Assembly: GCF_001442615.1 (NCBI RefSeq)
Contig: NZ_LMXN01000010.1
Coordinates: forward strand, 164,065 to 228,064
DNA: 64,000 nt
Source of the DNA: Algoriphagus resistens
GTDB lineage: Bacteria > Bacteroidota > Bacteroidia > Cytophagales > Cyclobacteriaceae
Direction of reading: 5' to 3'
How positions within the stretch are numbered: position 1 is the stretch's first letter; the number at the start of each line of letters is the position of its first letter. The position numbers were made by a program, and so were the translations under genes. The notes beneath the pieces were generated by a model. That model saw only the letters and a program-made list of their open reading frames with translations. It was not told the DNA's origin and searched no databases. Shown piece by piece: positions 26,411 through 34,939 of this stretch.

Positions 26411-29400
26411 ATGGCTAAAACCGTAAAAATCTGGCTGGTTCTTTTGCCGATAATTCTGATTATCGGGGTGGTGCTCTACATGCAATCCTATAACAATCAG
26501 AAAGAGCTGGAAAACCAACTCATCCGCAGCATAGAGGCGTCGAAAAATGATATAGTCCGGGCACTTTCAGACTATTATACGCGGGTAGAGGCACATTTTG
26601 TCCGGCAAGGATCTGCCAAATCAGCCATCTCCCGTCCCAATGGCCGCACTAGATCAGAAGCTGAAAAACTCGACAGTATCATCAGGACTAACTTCCACTA
26701 CTCCAATCCCAGATTAGTAAACCCCTCTTCAGCATTTGACAAATCCCTGAACTTCAAAAATGGCCTTATCCTAAAAAAAGGATTGGTTATCCACATTGAC
26801 AATCTGTATACGGACTATAATTTGGAGGAATTTAAAAAGGCTTTTCACATTGCAGAAGGCTCCTCTAAAGATCCCGCCAACTCCTTGATTGTTGATCTGG
26901 AAATCCCCGTCTCAGAGCTTTTGCGCAAGCAGGAAAGCAACAAAATATTTGAGCACTTCTTCATAACTTTTAAAGACGGTACGGTCCTCTACCCTCCCGG
27001 GGATGCCGGAATTAAATTGTTTTTGCCAACCGATATAGAAATCGACAGTTTGGGGGTTATTGATTCCGGTACCGATGTGATCCGGCTCAACTATTCCTCA
27101 AATCAGTCCAGAGCATATGTATCTCCTATCCCTATGGAAAATCAGCAGCTTTATGCCGTAGGGGTATTATCAGAAGACACCTACCAGAAAGTAGGGATGC
27201 GACTGGATTTTAGCCGGTTGAGCATGTTGATTCTATTTCTTCTCACCCTGATCGTGTTGATCCCAATCCTTGGTGTTATGAACCTTTCCCGGGGAGATAA
27301 CCTCACCCAAAATAAAGTGACACAGGCTGGTATCTCCCTGCTTTGCCTCAGCATCATAATCGGCTACTCCCTCTCGCAGTTTAGAAATAAACCCAATCCC
27401 GTGGAGGAGCAAACTACCTTAGTCAATGAATTAGAAATTGGCTTAAAGACCTCTCTGGAACACTATAAGGACGCTTTGGAATCAGGAAGTACCTTTGGGC
27501 AACTCGAAAAGATTGCAATAGATTTCAATGAGCTGATCGCTTTTAAACCGAACGGTTATGCAGAAAAAATCTATTTCAGAAATACCCCTGACGGACCAAA
27601 ACTTATTGACTTTGGGCATGACACCTCGGCGATTGACTTAAGTCAGCGAGCATATTATTCCATATTTAAGGAAGAAAAGTACAAAACGGCTACCTTTTTA
27701 GACTCGCATTATAGCAGAACAGACGGACAATTGGAATCGGTAATCTCCAAGAACTTTGACGCATCCAAAGAAACAGGTCAATCCGAGATAAAAGCGATCA
27801 CATTCAAGCTGAAAGTCAATCCGGACTATAGCAACCACTACCGGTTTCTTGTCCTAAAGGAAAATGGAAAGATATTACTGAAGAGCAACAAAATCTCTTC
27901 GCCTATCGCGCAGATTCAAGAAGGAATAAATCGTGAAAAGTGGGGAGAAATCAGCTCCTTGATGCAAAATAACTCCAGCTCCAAGTCTCGGATCCTGACT
28001 TCACTATATTTAAATGGAAATTTCTACACCGGCGTTCTTAAAAGAATAGATACCGATGATTTCGATGAAAGAGTGTGGCTACTCTTCCTGGTCAATGAAA
28101 ACATCAGTCATTCATTTGCCTCTCTCAGCTCAGCAGAGTCCATCTCCTTATTGAGTATCTATTTCCTTAGCTTATTGCTTAGTCTGTTGATTCAAAAATA
28201 CTCTCGAAGACCACTGGATAAGCAAGGGACTAAGGCCTTTTTGTATTCCTGGCTGGAACCAAGTGCCACCAATCTCCCCCGACTCAATTACCTTATTGTT
28301 GCTTACTTTTTTTACGCAATCGGTTTGGTGATCACCTACTATCGCGCTGATATCACCCACATCGATATGCTCCTGTTGCTGGTCTATTCCGGTTTCCTGA
28401 TTTCATTTGTCAACTTATCCACATCGATCACCGCAACTACATTCGATGATTTTGCCGAATTCAAAATACAGCGATATTCCATGAGATCTGTCATTTTGGG
28501 AGGGATCAACGTAGTGCTGTTGGTAGCCATTGTACGCTGGAATTGGCAGCTTATTAAACCTGCTCTCTTTCTCACACTTCTGGCTTGTAGCATTGTGGCT
28601 ATCTGGTTTTTGATAATCAAACCCAAAGCCCGGCCCACAAGCCAGCCTAAAAGCATTACAATCCCTGCATTTTTAGGTTTCTGGTTTCTTATCATTGGCT
28701 TTTTACCTGGGTATTTTCTCCAATCAAAAACCCAACTCTATGAGCAAGCCCTTTGGAATGCCGCTGCACCTGAGCTTGTGCAGGAACAATGTGCCGACCC
28801 TGATTCATTCTATAGCCACTATGAATTAAAAAGAAGGGAACTACTTACCTGGATAGCGGATCCTTTTGATCAAAAAATCAAAAATTTCATCGCTCCAAAT
28901 CAATGTGTTTTCAAAATGGCAATGGAAAAAGGAAGTCTAGCCAGTCCAAGTGGCTCAGCCATCTTATTCAATGCATTGTTAGTGCTCACGATGTTGGTAC
29001 TATTTATACTTTTTGCAAACCTCATCCAAAACATCATTTTCTACCCCTTTTTACCTTTGCAGAGAAAGAGAATAGATTTTTCAAAACCCAAGTTGTTTCT
29101 GTGCTGTCCCCAGGCAGGAACAGTAGTCAAAATGCTTCAGGATAGGCTAAAAGATGCACACATCGAGACCATAAACTTAGTAGAGGCGGATATAGCAAAG
29201 CGGGATCCCATACCCTATAATACATCCATTGTCCATATTGAAAATATTCACTGCCAGAAGAACCCACTTGAAATCATCCCATTACTAAACAGACTTAGCG
29301 ATAAAAATAAATCGATAATTATCAGTTCAGGCAGAAGCTGGGATGAGTTATTTTCCAGAATCAATGAGCTAGACGATCAGGTGATATTTGCTGAGACTTT

Positions 29401-30028
29401 TACCGGGTTTGATTTCCATGTGATCCCTATCAATCTTCAAAATTTCAAAGCAGAGCCCAACAGTAAAAAGCATGCCCTCCTGCATCAAGCCGAAAACGAA
29501 GAAAAAATGCAGCTCAAAATTGCCCAGTTTGCAGATATTTGGTCAGAATTGAATTTTCAGGAAAAACTCGTCTGCTATTCATTTTCGATGGAGCGGTTTC
29601 TGAATAAATCACGTAAGCATGCCATATATGAACTGATCCGAAAAGGCATACTCATCACAGTAAAAGATCCTTCCGGACAACCAAGGCTGGCACCAGAAAA
29701 TTCTCAGGAGGCCAAGGAGATACACAAGGGCTTAGTATGGCAGAAGTATGAGTTTTTCAGCAGATTGTTTCAGACTTATATACTTGCCCATGTGAGCAAG
29801 GAGGAGATTAAAACATTCCTGGAATTTGAACGGAAGAACGGAAATTCCAGCATGATCCAAGTCTCTGCAATAAGCTTTGTTTTGATCTGCTTCGGACTGA
29901 TCAGCATATTTGACAGGACTTTTTTAAATGAAGTCTATGCTTACCTAACGGGTACCTTGGGATTGTTGGGCAGCCTGTATGCCATGTTGAACCGCGGCTT
30001 TTCTGGATTTAGATTGGAAAAAAAATGA
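26411..30028 (+). CDS. 1205-residue multi-domain membrane protein with a degenerate P-loop-like module
   Basis: TM helix 1 is at about residues 5-23. An extracytoplasmic sensor-like region (about 30-265) follows, then two helices near 270-322, a second extracytoplasmic region (about 325-570), a group of six or seven helices (about 575-770), and another near 868-898. The cytoplasmic part (about 900-1145) opens KPKLFLCCPQAGTVVKMLQD, the shape of a P-loop entry strand but without GK[ST]. It continues with SIVHIENIHCQ in the Walker B position and a winged-helix-like stretch (LNKSRKHAIYELIRKGIL). The last 50 residues are two helices. It looks like a signalling or scaffold protein that has lost ATP hydrolysis. 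I do not recognise a named family. The gene is alone, between an exported coiled-coil gene and the convergent permease gene. Confidence 0.7.
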   Translation: MAKTVKIWLVLLPIILIIGVVLYMQSYNNQKELENQLIRSIEASKNDIVRALSDYYTRVEAHFVRQGSAKSAISRPNGRTRSEAEKLDSIIRTNFHYSNPRLVNPSSAFDKSLNFKNGLILKKGLVIHIDNLYTDYNLEEFKKAFHIAEGSSKDPANSLIVDLEIPVSELLRKQESNKIFEHFFITFKDGTVLYPPGDAGIKLFLPTDIEIDSLGVIDSGTDVIRLNYSSNQSRAYVSPIPMENQQLYAVGVLSEDTYQKVGMRLDFSRLSMLILFLLTLIVLIPILGVMNLSRGDNLTQNKVTQAGISLLCLSIIIGYSLSQFRNKPNPVEEQTTLVNELEIGLKTSLEHYKDALESGSTFGQLEKIAIDFNELIAFKPNGYAEKIYFRNTPDGPKLIDFGHDTSAIDLSQRAYYSIFKEEKYKTATFLDSHYSRTDGQLESVISKNFDASKETGQSEIKAITFKLKVNPDYSNHYRFLVLKENGKILLKSNKISSPIAQIQEGINREKWGEISSLMQNNSSSKSRILTSLYLNGNFYTGVLKRIDTDDFDERVWLLFLVNENISHSFASLSSAESISLLSIYFLSLLLSLLIQKYSRRPLDKQGTKAFLYSWLEPSATNLPRLNYLIVAYFFYAIGLVITYYRADITHIDMLLLLVYSGFLISFVNLSTSITATTFDDFAEFKIQRYSMRSVILGGINVVLLVAIVRWNWQLIKPALFLTLLACSIVAIWFLIIKPKARPTSQPKSITIPAFLGFWFLIIGFLPGYFLQSKTQLYEQALWNAAAPELVQEQCADPDSFYSHYELKRRELLTWIADPFDQKIKNFIAPNQCVFKMAMEKGSLASPSGSAILFNALLVLTMLVLFILFANLIQNIIFYPFLPLQRKRIDFSKPKLFLCCPQAGTVVKMLQDRLKDAHIETINLVEADIAKRDPIPYNTSIVHIENIHCQKNPLEIIPLLNRLSDKNKSIIISSGRSWDELFSRINELDDQVIFAETFTGFDFHVIPINLQNFKAEPNSKKHALLHQAENEEKMQLKIAQFADIWSELNFQEKLVCYSFSMERFLNKSRKHAIYELIRKGILITVKDPSGQPRLAPENSQEAKEIHKGLVWQKYEFFSRLFQTYILAHVSKEEIKTFLEFERKNGNSSMIQVSAISFVLICFGLISIFDRTFLNEVYAYLTGTLGLLGSLYAMLNRGFSGFRLEKK

Positions 30029-30051
30029 GGCAGTCTTTTAAAGTCCAGCTT

Positions 30052-31281
30052 CTATATCTCCTTCACTGTATCTACTTGAGATGCGATCCAAGCCGGTCTG
30101 GAAGAGGCAAAAAAGGTGATCCCAATCATCGCAATGCTTATGTAGAAAAAGTCACTCCAGATCATTTTCACCGGATAGGCATCTACAACGGCAGAGGAAA
30201 TCCCAAGTGAAACCAATCCAAAAGTCTGCTGTAACCAGCAAACCATGTAGCCAAGAACCAACCCGATCACTGCACCGCTAAAGGCAATCAGTGCCCCCTG
30301 CTTTAAGAAAATTCTTCGGATCAGTTTCTCGGGCGCCCCCATAGCCTTTAATACGGCAATATCCTTCTTCTTTTCTATTGCCAGCATACTCAGCGAAAAG
30401 AAAATATTAAAGGAGGCAATGGCCAGAATAAATGTCAGGGTGAGGAAGACAAATAACTTTTCCATCTGAACGGTACGGATCAGGCCTGCATGCTGCTCGT
30501 CAGCATTTTTGACCAAGAAGTCATCCCCTAAATGGGCTTTCAGTCTTTTCTGGACTTCTGTTATAGAATATCCTTTGGCAACCTTTACTTCGAGCGAGGT
30601 TCTTTTTTCTCCGTATTTCAACAAATCCCTGACAAAGAAAAGCGGCGCAATCACATATTCATCATCAAACTGACGCTCGCCGATACTGAAATATGCCACT
30701 GGATCCAGGACTGCAGATTCATAGAACTGGGAAGGATCTATCGAAGCGGCACTTCTGGGAGCTTTTGGATAGTAGATTTTCAGCGGAACGTTGACATTGT
30801 CCAGATTTACAGAAAGAAAGAACCCAACGCCCCGCCCTAAGATGGCAGCGGGATTAAGCGCTGTGCCCAACGTGGTATCTCCCCAAAAGTAACCCCGGGA
30901 GAATCTTTCCTGATCGAGAAAATTATCCGAGACACCTTTTATTCTGCCGATCATTTGGTTGCCGTTATAATCCAGCAAGGCATTGTCTTCGATGACCTCA
31001 GTAAGGATAGCTACGCCTTCTATAGTTTTGATACTGTCCAGCCATTCTTCATTGGTCATGAAACTTTTGCCTGCAGCCGCCTCGATTTTGAGCTCAGCAT
31101 CAAAGCCTGCAAAAATCCCACGGATCAGGTCCTCTAAGCCGTTGAATACAGACATTACAATCACAAGCGCCATTGTGCCCACAGCAACTCCTATCATAGA
31201 AATTCTGGACAAAATGGTGATGAAGTTCCGTTTCTTTTTGCTACGGAAATACCTGGAGGCTATGAAAAAACTGAGATTCAA
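30052..31281 (-). CDS. LolC/LolE (FtsX-like) ABC transporter permease
   Basis: A 409-residue protein with TM helices at about 20-45, 275-300, 325-350 and 375-400, and a large periplasmic domain between the first two. This is the layout of LolC/LolE-type permeases, which extract lipoproteins from the inner membrane. The opening (FFIASRYFRSKKKRNFITIL) and the cytoplasmic loop AIEKKKDIAVLKAMGAPEKLI are characteristic. No ATPase gene (LolD) is adjacent. It lies 12 bp after rbfA on the same strand, an arrangement common in Bacteroidota. Confidence 0.92.
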   Translation of the reverse strand: MNLSFFIASRYFRSKKKRNFITILSRISMIGVAVGTMALVIVMSVFNGLEDLIRGIFAGFDAELKIEAAAGKSFMTNEEWLDSIKTIEGVAILTEVIEDNALLDYNGNQMIGRIKGVSDNFLDQERFSRGYFWGDTTLGTALNPAAILGRGVGFFLSVNLDNVNVPLKIYYPKAPRSAASIDPSQFYESAVLDPVAYFSIGERQFDDEYVIAPLFFVRDLLKYGEKRTSLEVKVAKGYSITEVQKRLKAHLGDDFLVKNADEQHAGLIRTVQMEKLFVFLTLTFILAIASFNIFFSLSMLAIEKKKDIAVLKAMGAPEKLIRRIFLKQGALIAFSGAVIGLVLGYMVCWLQQTFGLVSLGISSAVVDAYPVKMIWSDFFYISIAMIGITFFASSRPAWIASQVDTVKEI

Positions 31282-31293
31282 CGATCGCTGGAT

Positions 31294-31686
31294 TTAATCT
31301 TCTTCTTCTTCTTCTTGGTCTTCCTCCTGGAGGGGTGCCGGCGGAATCGATAGCTTAGCTATTACTTTATCCATATGCTGCGCATAGGCAGCAGAGTCAT
31401 CCGGAAAAAAAGCAATTTCAGGAATAACACGCACTGATTTGCCAATTCGTTTGGCCAATTGATGCCTGATTTCCTTTTTGTGCTCATTGATCAGCTGAAA
31501 GGTCGCTTCCGGATCTGCCAACAGAAAGCTCAGGTAAACCTTTGCCAAACCCAAATCCGGACTCATCATCACTCTGGTAATCGTCACCATAGCGCGGCCG
31601 ACCAGATGTTTTGATTCTTTTTGAAAGATATCGCCCAACTCTTTTTGAATAAGCTTGGCGTATTTTTGTTGTCTTTTACTTTCCAT
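31294..31686 (-). CDS. rbfA: 30S ribosome-binding factor A
   Basis: A 130-residue protein with the KH-type RbfA fold. The order is QQKYAKLIQKELGDIFQKE, then TITRVMMSPDLGLAKVYLSF and a KEIRHQLAKRIGKSVRVIPEI block (pieces of the family signature). RbfA helps mature the 5' end of 16S rRNA and supports growth in the cold. The last ten residues are an acidic tail (EEDQEEEEED), longer than in E. coli. It starts a two-gene unit with the LolC/E-type permease. A perfect -7 element lies 18 bp upstream. Confidence 0.93.
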   Translation of the reverse strand: MESKRQQKYAKLIQKELGDIFQKESKHLVGRAMVTITRVMMSPDLGLAKVYLSFLLADPEATFQLINEHKKEIRHQLAKRIGKSVRVIPEIAFFPDDSAAYAQHMDKVIAKLSIPPAPLQEEDQEEEEED

Positions 31687-31703
31687 ATAAAGTATTTATG
31701 GTA

Positions 31704-31711
31704 CAAATTTA
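31704..31711 (-). promoter_or_regulatory. Candidate -7 promoter element for rbfA
   Basis: On the minus strand the bases read TAAATTTG, a full match to TAnnTTTG. It lies 18 bp upstream of the rbfA ATG. A TTG occurs 14 bp further upstream, which is shorter than the usual -33 spacing. Confidence 0.45.
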
Positions 31712-31721
31712 GCGAAATACT

Positions 31722-33155
31722 TTGGCAAGCTTTAATTTCGGGCAAAACCAACCAAACACTCTTCTCCACTATACCTTGTTCAGTTTTTTTAAATTAAATG
31801 ATCCGTTTAGACTTATCGGCATTGGAATTTATATTCTCCTGCTGACAATCTTCTACATTACCCTTAGTCCTTTCCCGATTACCAATCCACAACTGATGTG
31901 GATGCTGCTTGGAGAGCGGCTAGGACAGGGTTATTATCTGTATCAAGACATCATAGATGACAACGGGCCTCTGTCCGCCGGTTTCTTCACATTCATGGAC
32001 ATGTTCTTTGGCAGGAGCCTTTTTGCATACGAAGTGGTAGGCAGGATTTTAATATCCTTCCAGATCCTATATTGGAATTCCATGCTGATCAAGTTTAAGG
32101 CTTTTGATGTGAATACATACCTACCTGCGATCATCATGGCTTCACTTTTTCATTTCTCATTTGACTTACTGAGTCTGAGCCCGGCATTACTGGGAAGCAC
32201 CTTCCTGATATTGGCTCTTGGACAGCTTTTTTCCCAAACAGTCCTTCAGCAGGATACTAGCGAGTCCACTTTATTAATTGGGATATATGCAGGTCTTGCG
32301 ACAGGGTTTCACCCAAACTACATTGTGTTTTTACCCTACATGATTTTCACTGGAATCGCTATCAGTAGTTTTTCCTTCCGTCAACTGATGCTTTCACTTG
32401 TAGGGTATGCCCTTCCTCTCCTATTAATTTCATTATTCTACTTTTGGAATGATGGATTGGAGGAAGCAATTCAGATCTGGCCACTGACTTTCCTTTCCAG
32501 GAAATATGAATACCAGTCGCTGCTGAACTGGTTGATCCCCGGAATATTTCCTCTATTGCTTGCTGTTGCGGGTTATTTCATGGCCACCGTATTGCGCGGG
32601 TCTACGGTTAACCAACAGAAGCAACGGCAGCTGGTCATTATCTGGTTGCTCTTTTCAGCAGCAGTGTTTTTCATTATCAAGAAACAAGCATCGTTTCAAC
32701 TGGTGATTCTCATACCTGGGCTTACCTATCTGATCACCCAGTTTTTCCTGAACATCAAAAAGGAAATTGTTGCCAAAATCGCCTTTTATCTTCTTGTCAT
32801 AGGCCTTCCTGCCGTTGGCTTTTTGTTCTGGCAGAAAACAATTCCTGATTCAGAATATTTTGTAGCCGAAAGTGAGGTAGTATACCCGGGGGATGTTCTG
32901 GTTTTGGGTGATAATCTCTCACCTTATCTCAATGCCAAACTAGGAGGTCCGTTTCTTAATTACCGGTTAAGCCAGCTTTATCTTGATCAGGATCGCGACC
33001 TGCGGGAGAAAGCCAGGCTTTTCCAGATGCTTCAAAAGCAAAAACCTTCTAGGGTACTCGACCCCAATGGAGATTTTGAAAAATTACTTAAGCAGTTTCC
33101 GGCATTGGAGCAGCAATACAGAGAAACTTCAGTAGGCCTATTTGAGCTTAAGTAA
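31722..33155 (+). CDS. Polytopic inner membrane protein, function unknown
   Basis: A protein of about 460-477 residues with roughly ten to twelve hydrophobic helices and a soluble C-terminal segment of about 90 residues (SEYFVAESEVVYPGDVLVLG...). There is no in-frame ATG near the beginning. The frame opens at a TTG (31722), and a second TTG at 31776, giving LFSFFKLNDPFRLIGI, fits the usual membrane protein opening better. The motifs ITNPQLMWMLLGERLGQGYY and DNGPLSAGF lie in the first loops, a placement seen in glycosyltransferase-like or O-antigen-related membrane proteins, but no catalytic signature is certain. It diverges from rbfA. Confidence 0.7.
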   Translation: MASFNFGQNQPNTLLHYTLFSFFKLNDPFRLIGIGIYILLLTIFYITLSPFPITNPQLMWMLLGERLGQGYYLYQDIIDDNGPLSAGFFTFMDMFFGRSLFAYEVVGRILISFQILYWNSMLIKFKAFDVNTYLPAIIMASLFHFSFDLLSLSPALLGSTFLILALGQLFSQTVLQQDTSESTLLIGIYAGLATGFHPNYIVFLPYMIFTGIAISSFSFRQLMLSLVGYALPLLLISLFYFWNDGLEEAIQIWPLTFLSRKYEYQSLLNWLIPGIFPLLLAVAGYFMATVLRGSTVNQQKQRQLVIIWLLFSAAVFFIIKKQASFQLVILIPGLTYLITQFFLNIKKEIVAKIAFYLLVIGLPAVGFLFWQKTIPDSEYFVAESEVVYPGDVLVLGDNLSPYLNAKLGGPFLNYRLSQLYLDQDRDLREKARLFQMLQKQKPSRVLDPNGDFEKLLKQFPALEQQYRETSVGLFELK

Positions 33156-33259
33156 AATTTACTAAAATCAAACTCAACATTGGGAATAATCACTTGAATA
33201 TCAGTCTAATTACAATTACTTTTAAGTAAGTCTGGTTTTTCTCATTTTCATGGCTTTTT

Positions 33260-33350
33260 CATATGATTATAATTTGTCTTTTAAAGGTCATATGGAATCT
33301 CGCACGGTGGATACTCATCTGTGTGTCGCTTGCGTCATGCTCGATTTCAT
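33260..33350 (-). repeat. ~95-bp intergenic repeat, copy 4
   Basis: On the minus strand it starts ATGAAATCGAGCATGACGCA, forms the hairpin TGaCGC-AA-GCGaCA, and ends TTTAAAAGACAAATTATAAT plus CATATG. It matches 21005-21100 in nearly every block, with compensating changes in the hairpin stem. It lies in the 395-bp gap between the polytopic membrane protein and the LuxR-type regulator. The rest of that gap shows only AT-rich sequence. Confidence 0.85.
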
Positions 33351-33550
33351 GGAATTAGTTCTGCATCCGAAAAACAACCTGAATTCTTATGAAATACTCG
33401 GTTGCCGGATACAAACAACCCATTGACTTACTGGTTTTGAACTAACTAAAGGTTGAAGAACAATAAGCCAATTTTCAATACTTGGAAAAACGGGAAAAGC
33501 TGCACTAAAACAAAAGCCTTTTTAGTCATATATTTTTAACTATACATTCT

Positions 33551-34186
33551 ATGGAGCAGCACAGTATTATTAGCGAATCCACCTTACTTTCCGAAGGTCT
33601 TCAGCACTACCTGACACTTAACAGGCTCGCCAAAGTGGATTTAATTTCTTTGAAAGAGCTCAAAAAAACAGGGAATACCTCTTTAAATGTAGGCCATTTC
33701 ATTTGGCTTGATGTAATTCCGGAAATCAAAAAGCTAATCAAACTAACCCAAACCATAAGCAACCAGAGACCTTGTCAAAAGATATTGGCATTTGGGGAAT
33801 TCAGGGATTCACCCAGAATCAGGTCGCTATTCAAAGCAGGGGCTTCGGCATATCTGCTTTCCAACTGTGGCACACAAAGCATCAAGGAGGCAATTCAGCA
33901 TGTCTATAAAGGCGAATTTTTTATAGATCCTCGATTGACCTACCAGCTAGAGGAAAGTCTATTTCAGCCCAAGTCTGCCCTGTCTACTAACAATCGACTG
34001 ACCAGAAGGGAAAAACAGGTTCTTCAATTGATCGTGGATGAATATACCACCCATGAAATTGCAAATAAGCTTTTTATCAGTTTTTGTACGGTTGAAACCC
34101 ATCGTCTTCATTTGATCCAAAAACTGGGCGTAAGAAATATGGCCGGATTGGTCCGGGAAGCTATTTCCGCCAATTTAGTGGATTGA
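33551..34186 (+). CDS. LuxR/NarL-type response regulator with degenerate receiver, upstream of the injection system
   Basis: A 211-residue DNA-binding protein. Residues about 1-125 have the receiver fold with an aspartate at the phospho-acceptor strand (HFIWLDVIPE). The acidic pair that normally binds magnesium near the N-terminus is missing (the strand reads SIISESTLL). Residues about 147-209 are a LuxR helix-turn-helix (LTRREKQVLQLIVDE, TVETHRLHLIQKLGVRN). No histidine kinase is adjacent. It is the gene directly before the contractile injection cluster on the same strand and is a reasonable candidate to control it, although a perfect 48-bp palindrome and a possible promoter lie between them. 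Confidence 0.85.
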   Translation: MEQHSIISESTLLSEGLQHYLTLNRLAKVDLISLKELKKTGNTSLNVGHFIWLDVIPEIKKLIKLTQTISNQRPCQKILAFGEFRDSPRIRSLFKAGASAYLLSNCGTQSIKEAIQHVYKGEFFIDPRLTYQLEESLFQPKSALSTNNRLTRREKQVLQLIVDEYTTHEIANKLFISFCTVETHRLHLIQKLGVRNMAGLVREAISANLVD

Positions 34187-34197
34187 CATGCTTGAAG

Positions 34198-34245
34198 TAT
34201 ATCTGCATTAAAATCCATGAATTCATGGATTTTAATGCAGATATA
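34198..34245. repeat. Perfect 48-bp palindrome before the injection-system operon
   Basis: From TATATCTGCATTAAAATCCA at 34198 to its exact complement ending at 34245, all 24 base pairs of each arm match, with GAATTC at the centre and no loop. It starts 12 bp after the regulator stop codon and ends 101 bp before the first injection-system gene. No T run follows. It could be a terminator-like hairpin, a large operator or a cruciform-forming site. Confidence 0.9.
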
Positions 34246-34319
34246 ATTGATCAACTTTGGTATTTCGCGATCCAAATTAGACATCAGTTCTGCCCAGCGG
34301 AGACCTATTTTGTCGGTGA

Positions 34320-34327
34320 TATTTTTG
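34320..34327 (+). promoter_or_regulatory. Candidate -7 promoter element for the injection-system operon
   Basis: TATTTTTG fits TAnnTTTG and lies 20 bp before the first start codon (34347), giving a short leader. I see no clear -33 element. If real, it makes the whole cluster one transcript that starts downstream of the palindrome. Confidence 0.35.
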
Positions 34328-34346
34328 GCCACTTTTATTTTGTAGC

Positions 34347-34937
34347 ATGATAGATCAAGTTTTAAATGCGGTAGTCGGGTTATTAAATGACCATATCGGA
34401 AACACGGAGCCAGAGGTTTTGCTCGGGAATTTATCGCTAATAGAATCCTCCCAACAAGGAACAGATACAAATATTTCAGATCGCCTCGTCGTATCCGTGG
34501 TCAATATCCAGGAAGAAAATATCCTACGGAACAATCCCTCAAACAGACAGGTTTTTGACAACATGGGACTTCCAAGGGGAGTTGCCAGAAACCCTGACCT
34601 TTACCTGAACATCTTTTTACTCATTGGTGCCAATAAGGAGCAATACACGATTGGATTACAACGGATTTCCCAGGTTATATCCTTCTTTCAGGCCAACTCG
34701 ATTTTTACTGAAGCTGAAATTCCTGGACTTACAGCCAGCGGACTGGATAAAATCATCTTTGACCTTCATTCCACCAGTTTTGAGGAACTCAATCAGCTCT
34801 GGGGAATTATGGGAGGAAAATATATGCCATCCGTGGTTTACAAAATGAGGCTGGCATATTTCAGCAGTATTGAAGAAGGCATGGAGGTCCCTCTGGTTAA
34901 ATCTATTGATGCTCAATTCAGAAATAAGCCCAATTAA
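34347..34937 (+). CDS. eCIS tail terminator / cap protein (DUF4255, Afp16/Pvc16 family)
   Basis: A 196-residue protein of the DUF4255 (Pvc16 N-terminal) family. The opening MIDQVLNAVVGLLNDHIG and the segment NPDLYLNIFLLIGANKEQY are characteristic, as is the closing PSVVYKMRLAYF. In Afp and PVC particles this family caps the end of the tube and sheath and stops polymerisation. Here it is the first gene of the cluster, whereas in Afp-type loci it is near the end. It is 2 bp from the next gene. No export signal is present, as expected for a cytoplasmically assembled particle. Confidence 0.88.
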   Translation: MIDQVLNAVVGLLNDHIGNTEPEVLLGNLSLIESSQQGTDTNISDRLVVSVVNIQEENILRNNPSNRQVFDNMGLPRGVARNPDLYLNIFLLIGANKEQYTIGLQRISQVISFFQANSIFTEAEIPGLTASGLDKIIFDLHSTSFEELNQLWGIMGGKYMPSVVYKMRLAYFSSIEEGMEVPLVKSIDAQFRNKPN

Positions 34938-34939
34938 TC

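Noticed and set aside
380..33350. CRISPR array or insertion sequence as explanation of the repeats
   Set aside because: The copies are kilobases apart, lie on both strands, and have no spacers, transposase or flanking duplications that I can see.
34303..34344. Promoter with TTTTG at 34308-34312 and TATTTTG at 34336-34342 for the injection operon
   Set aside because: The second box would end only a few bases before the start codon, so the transcript would be leaderless or start inside the gene. The element at 34320-34327 is a better fit.
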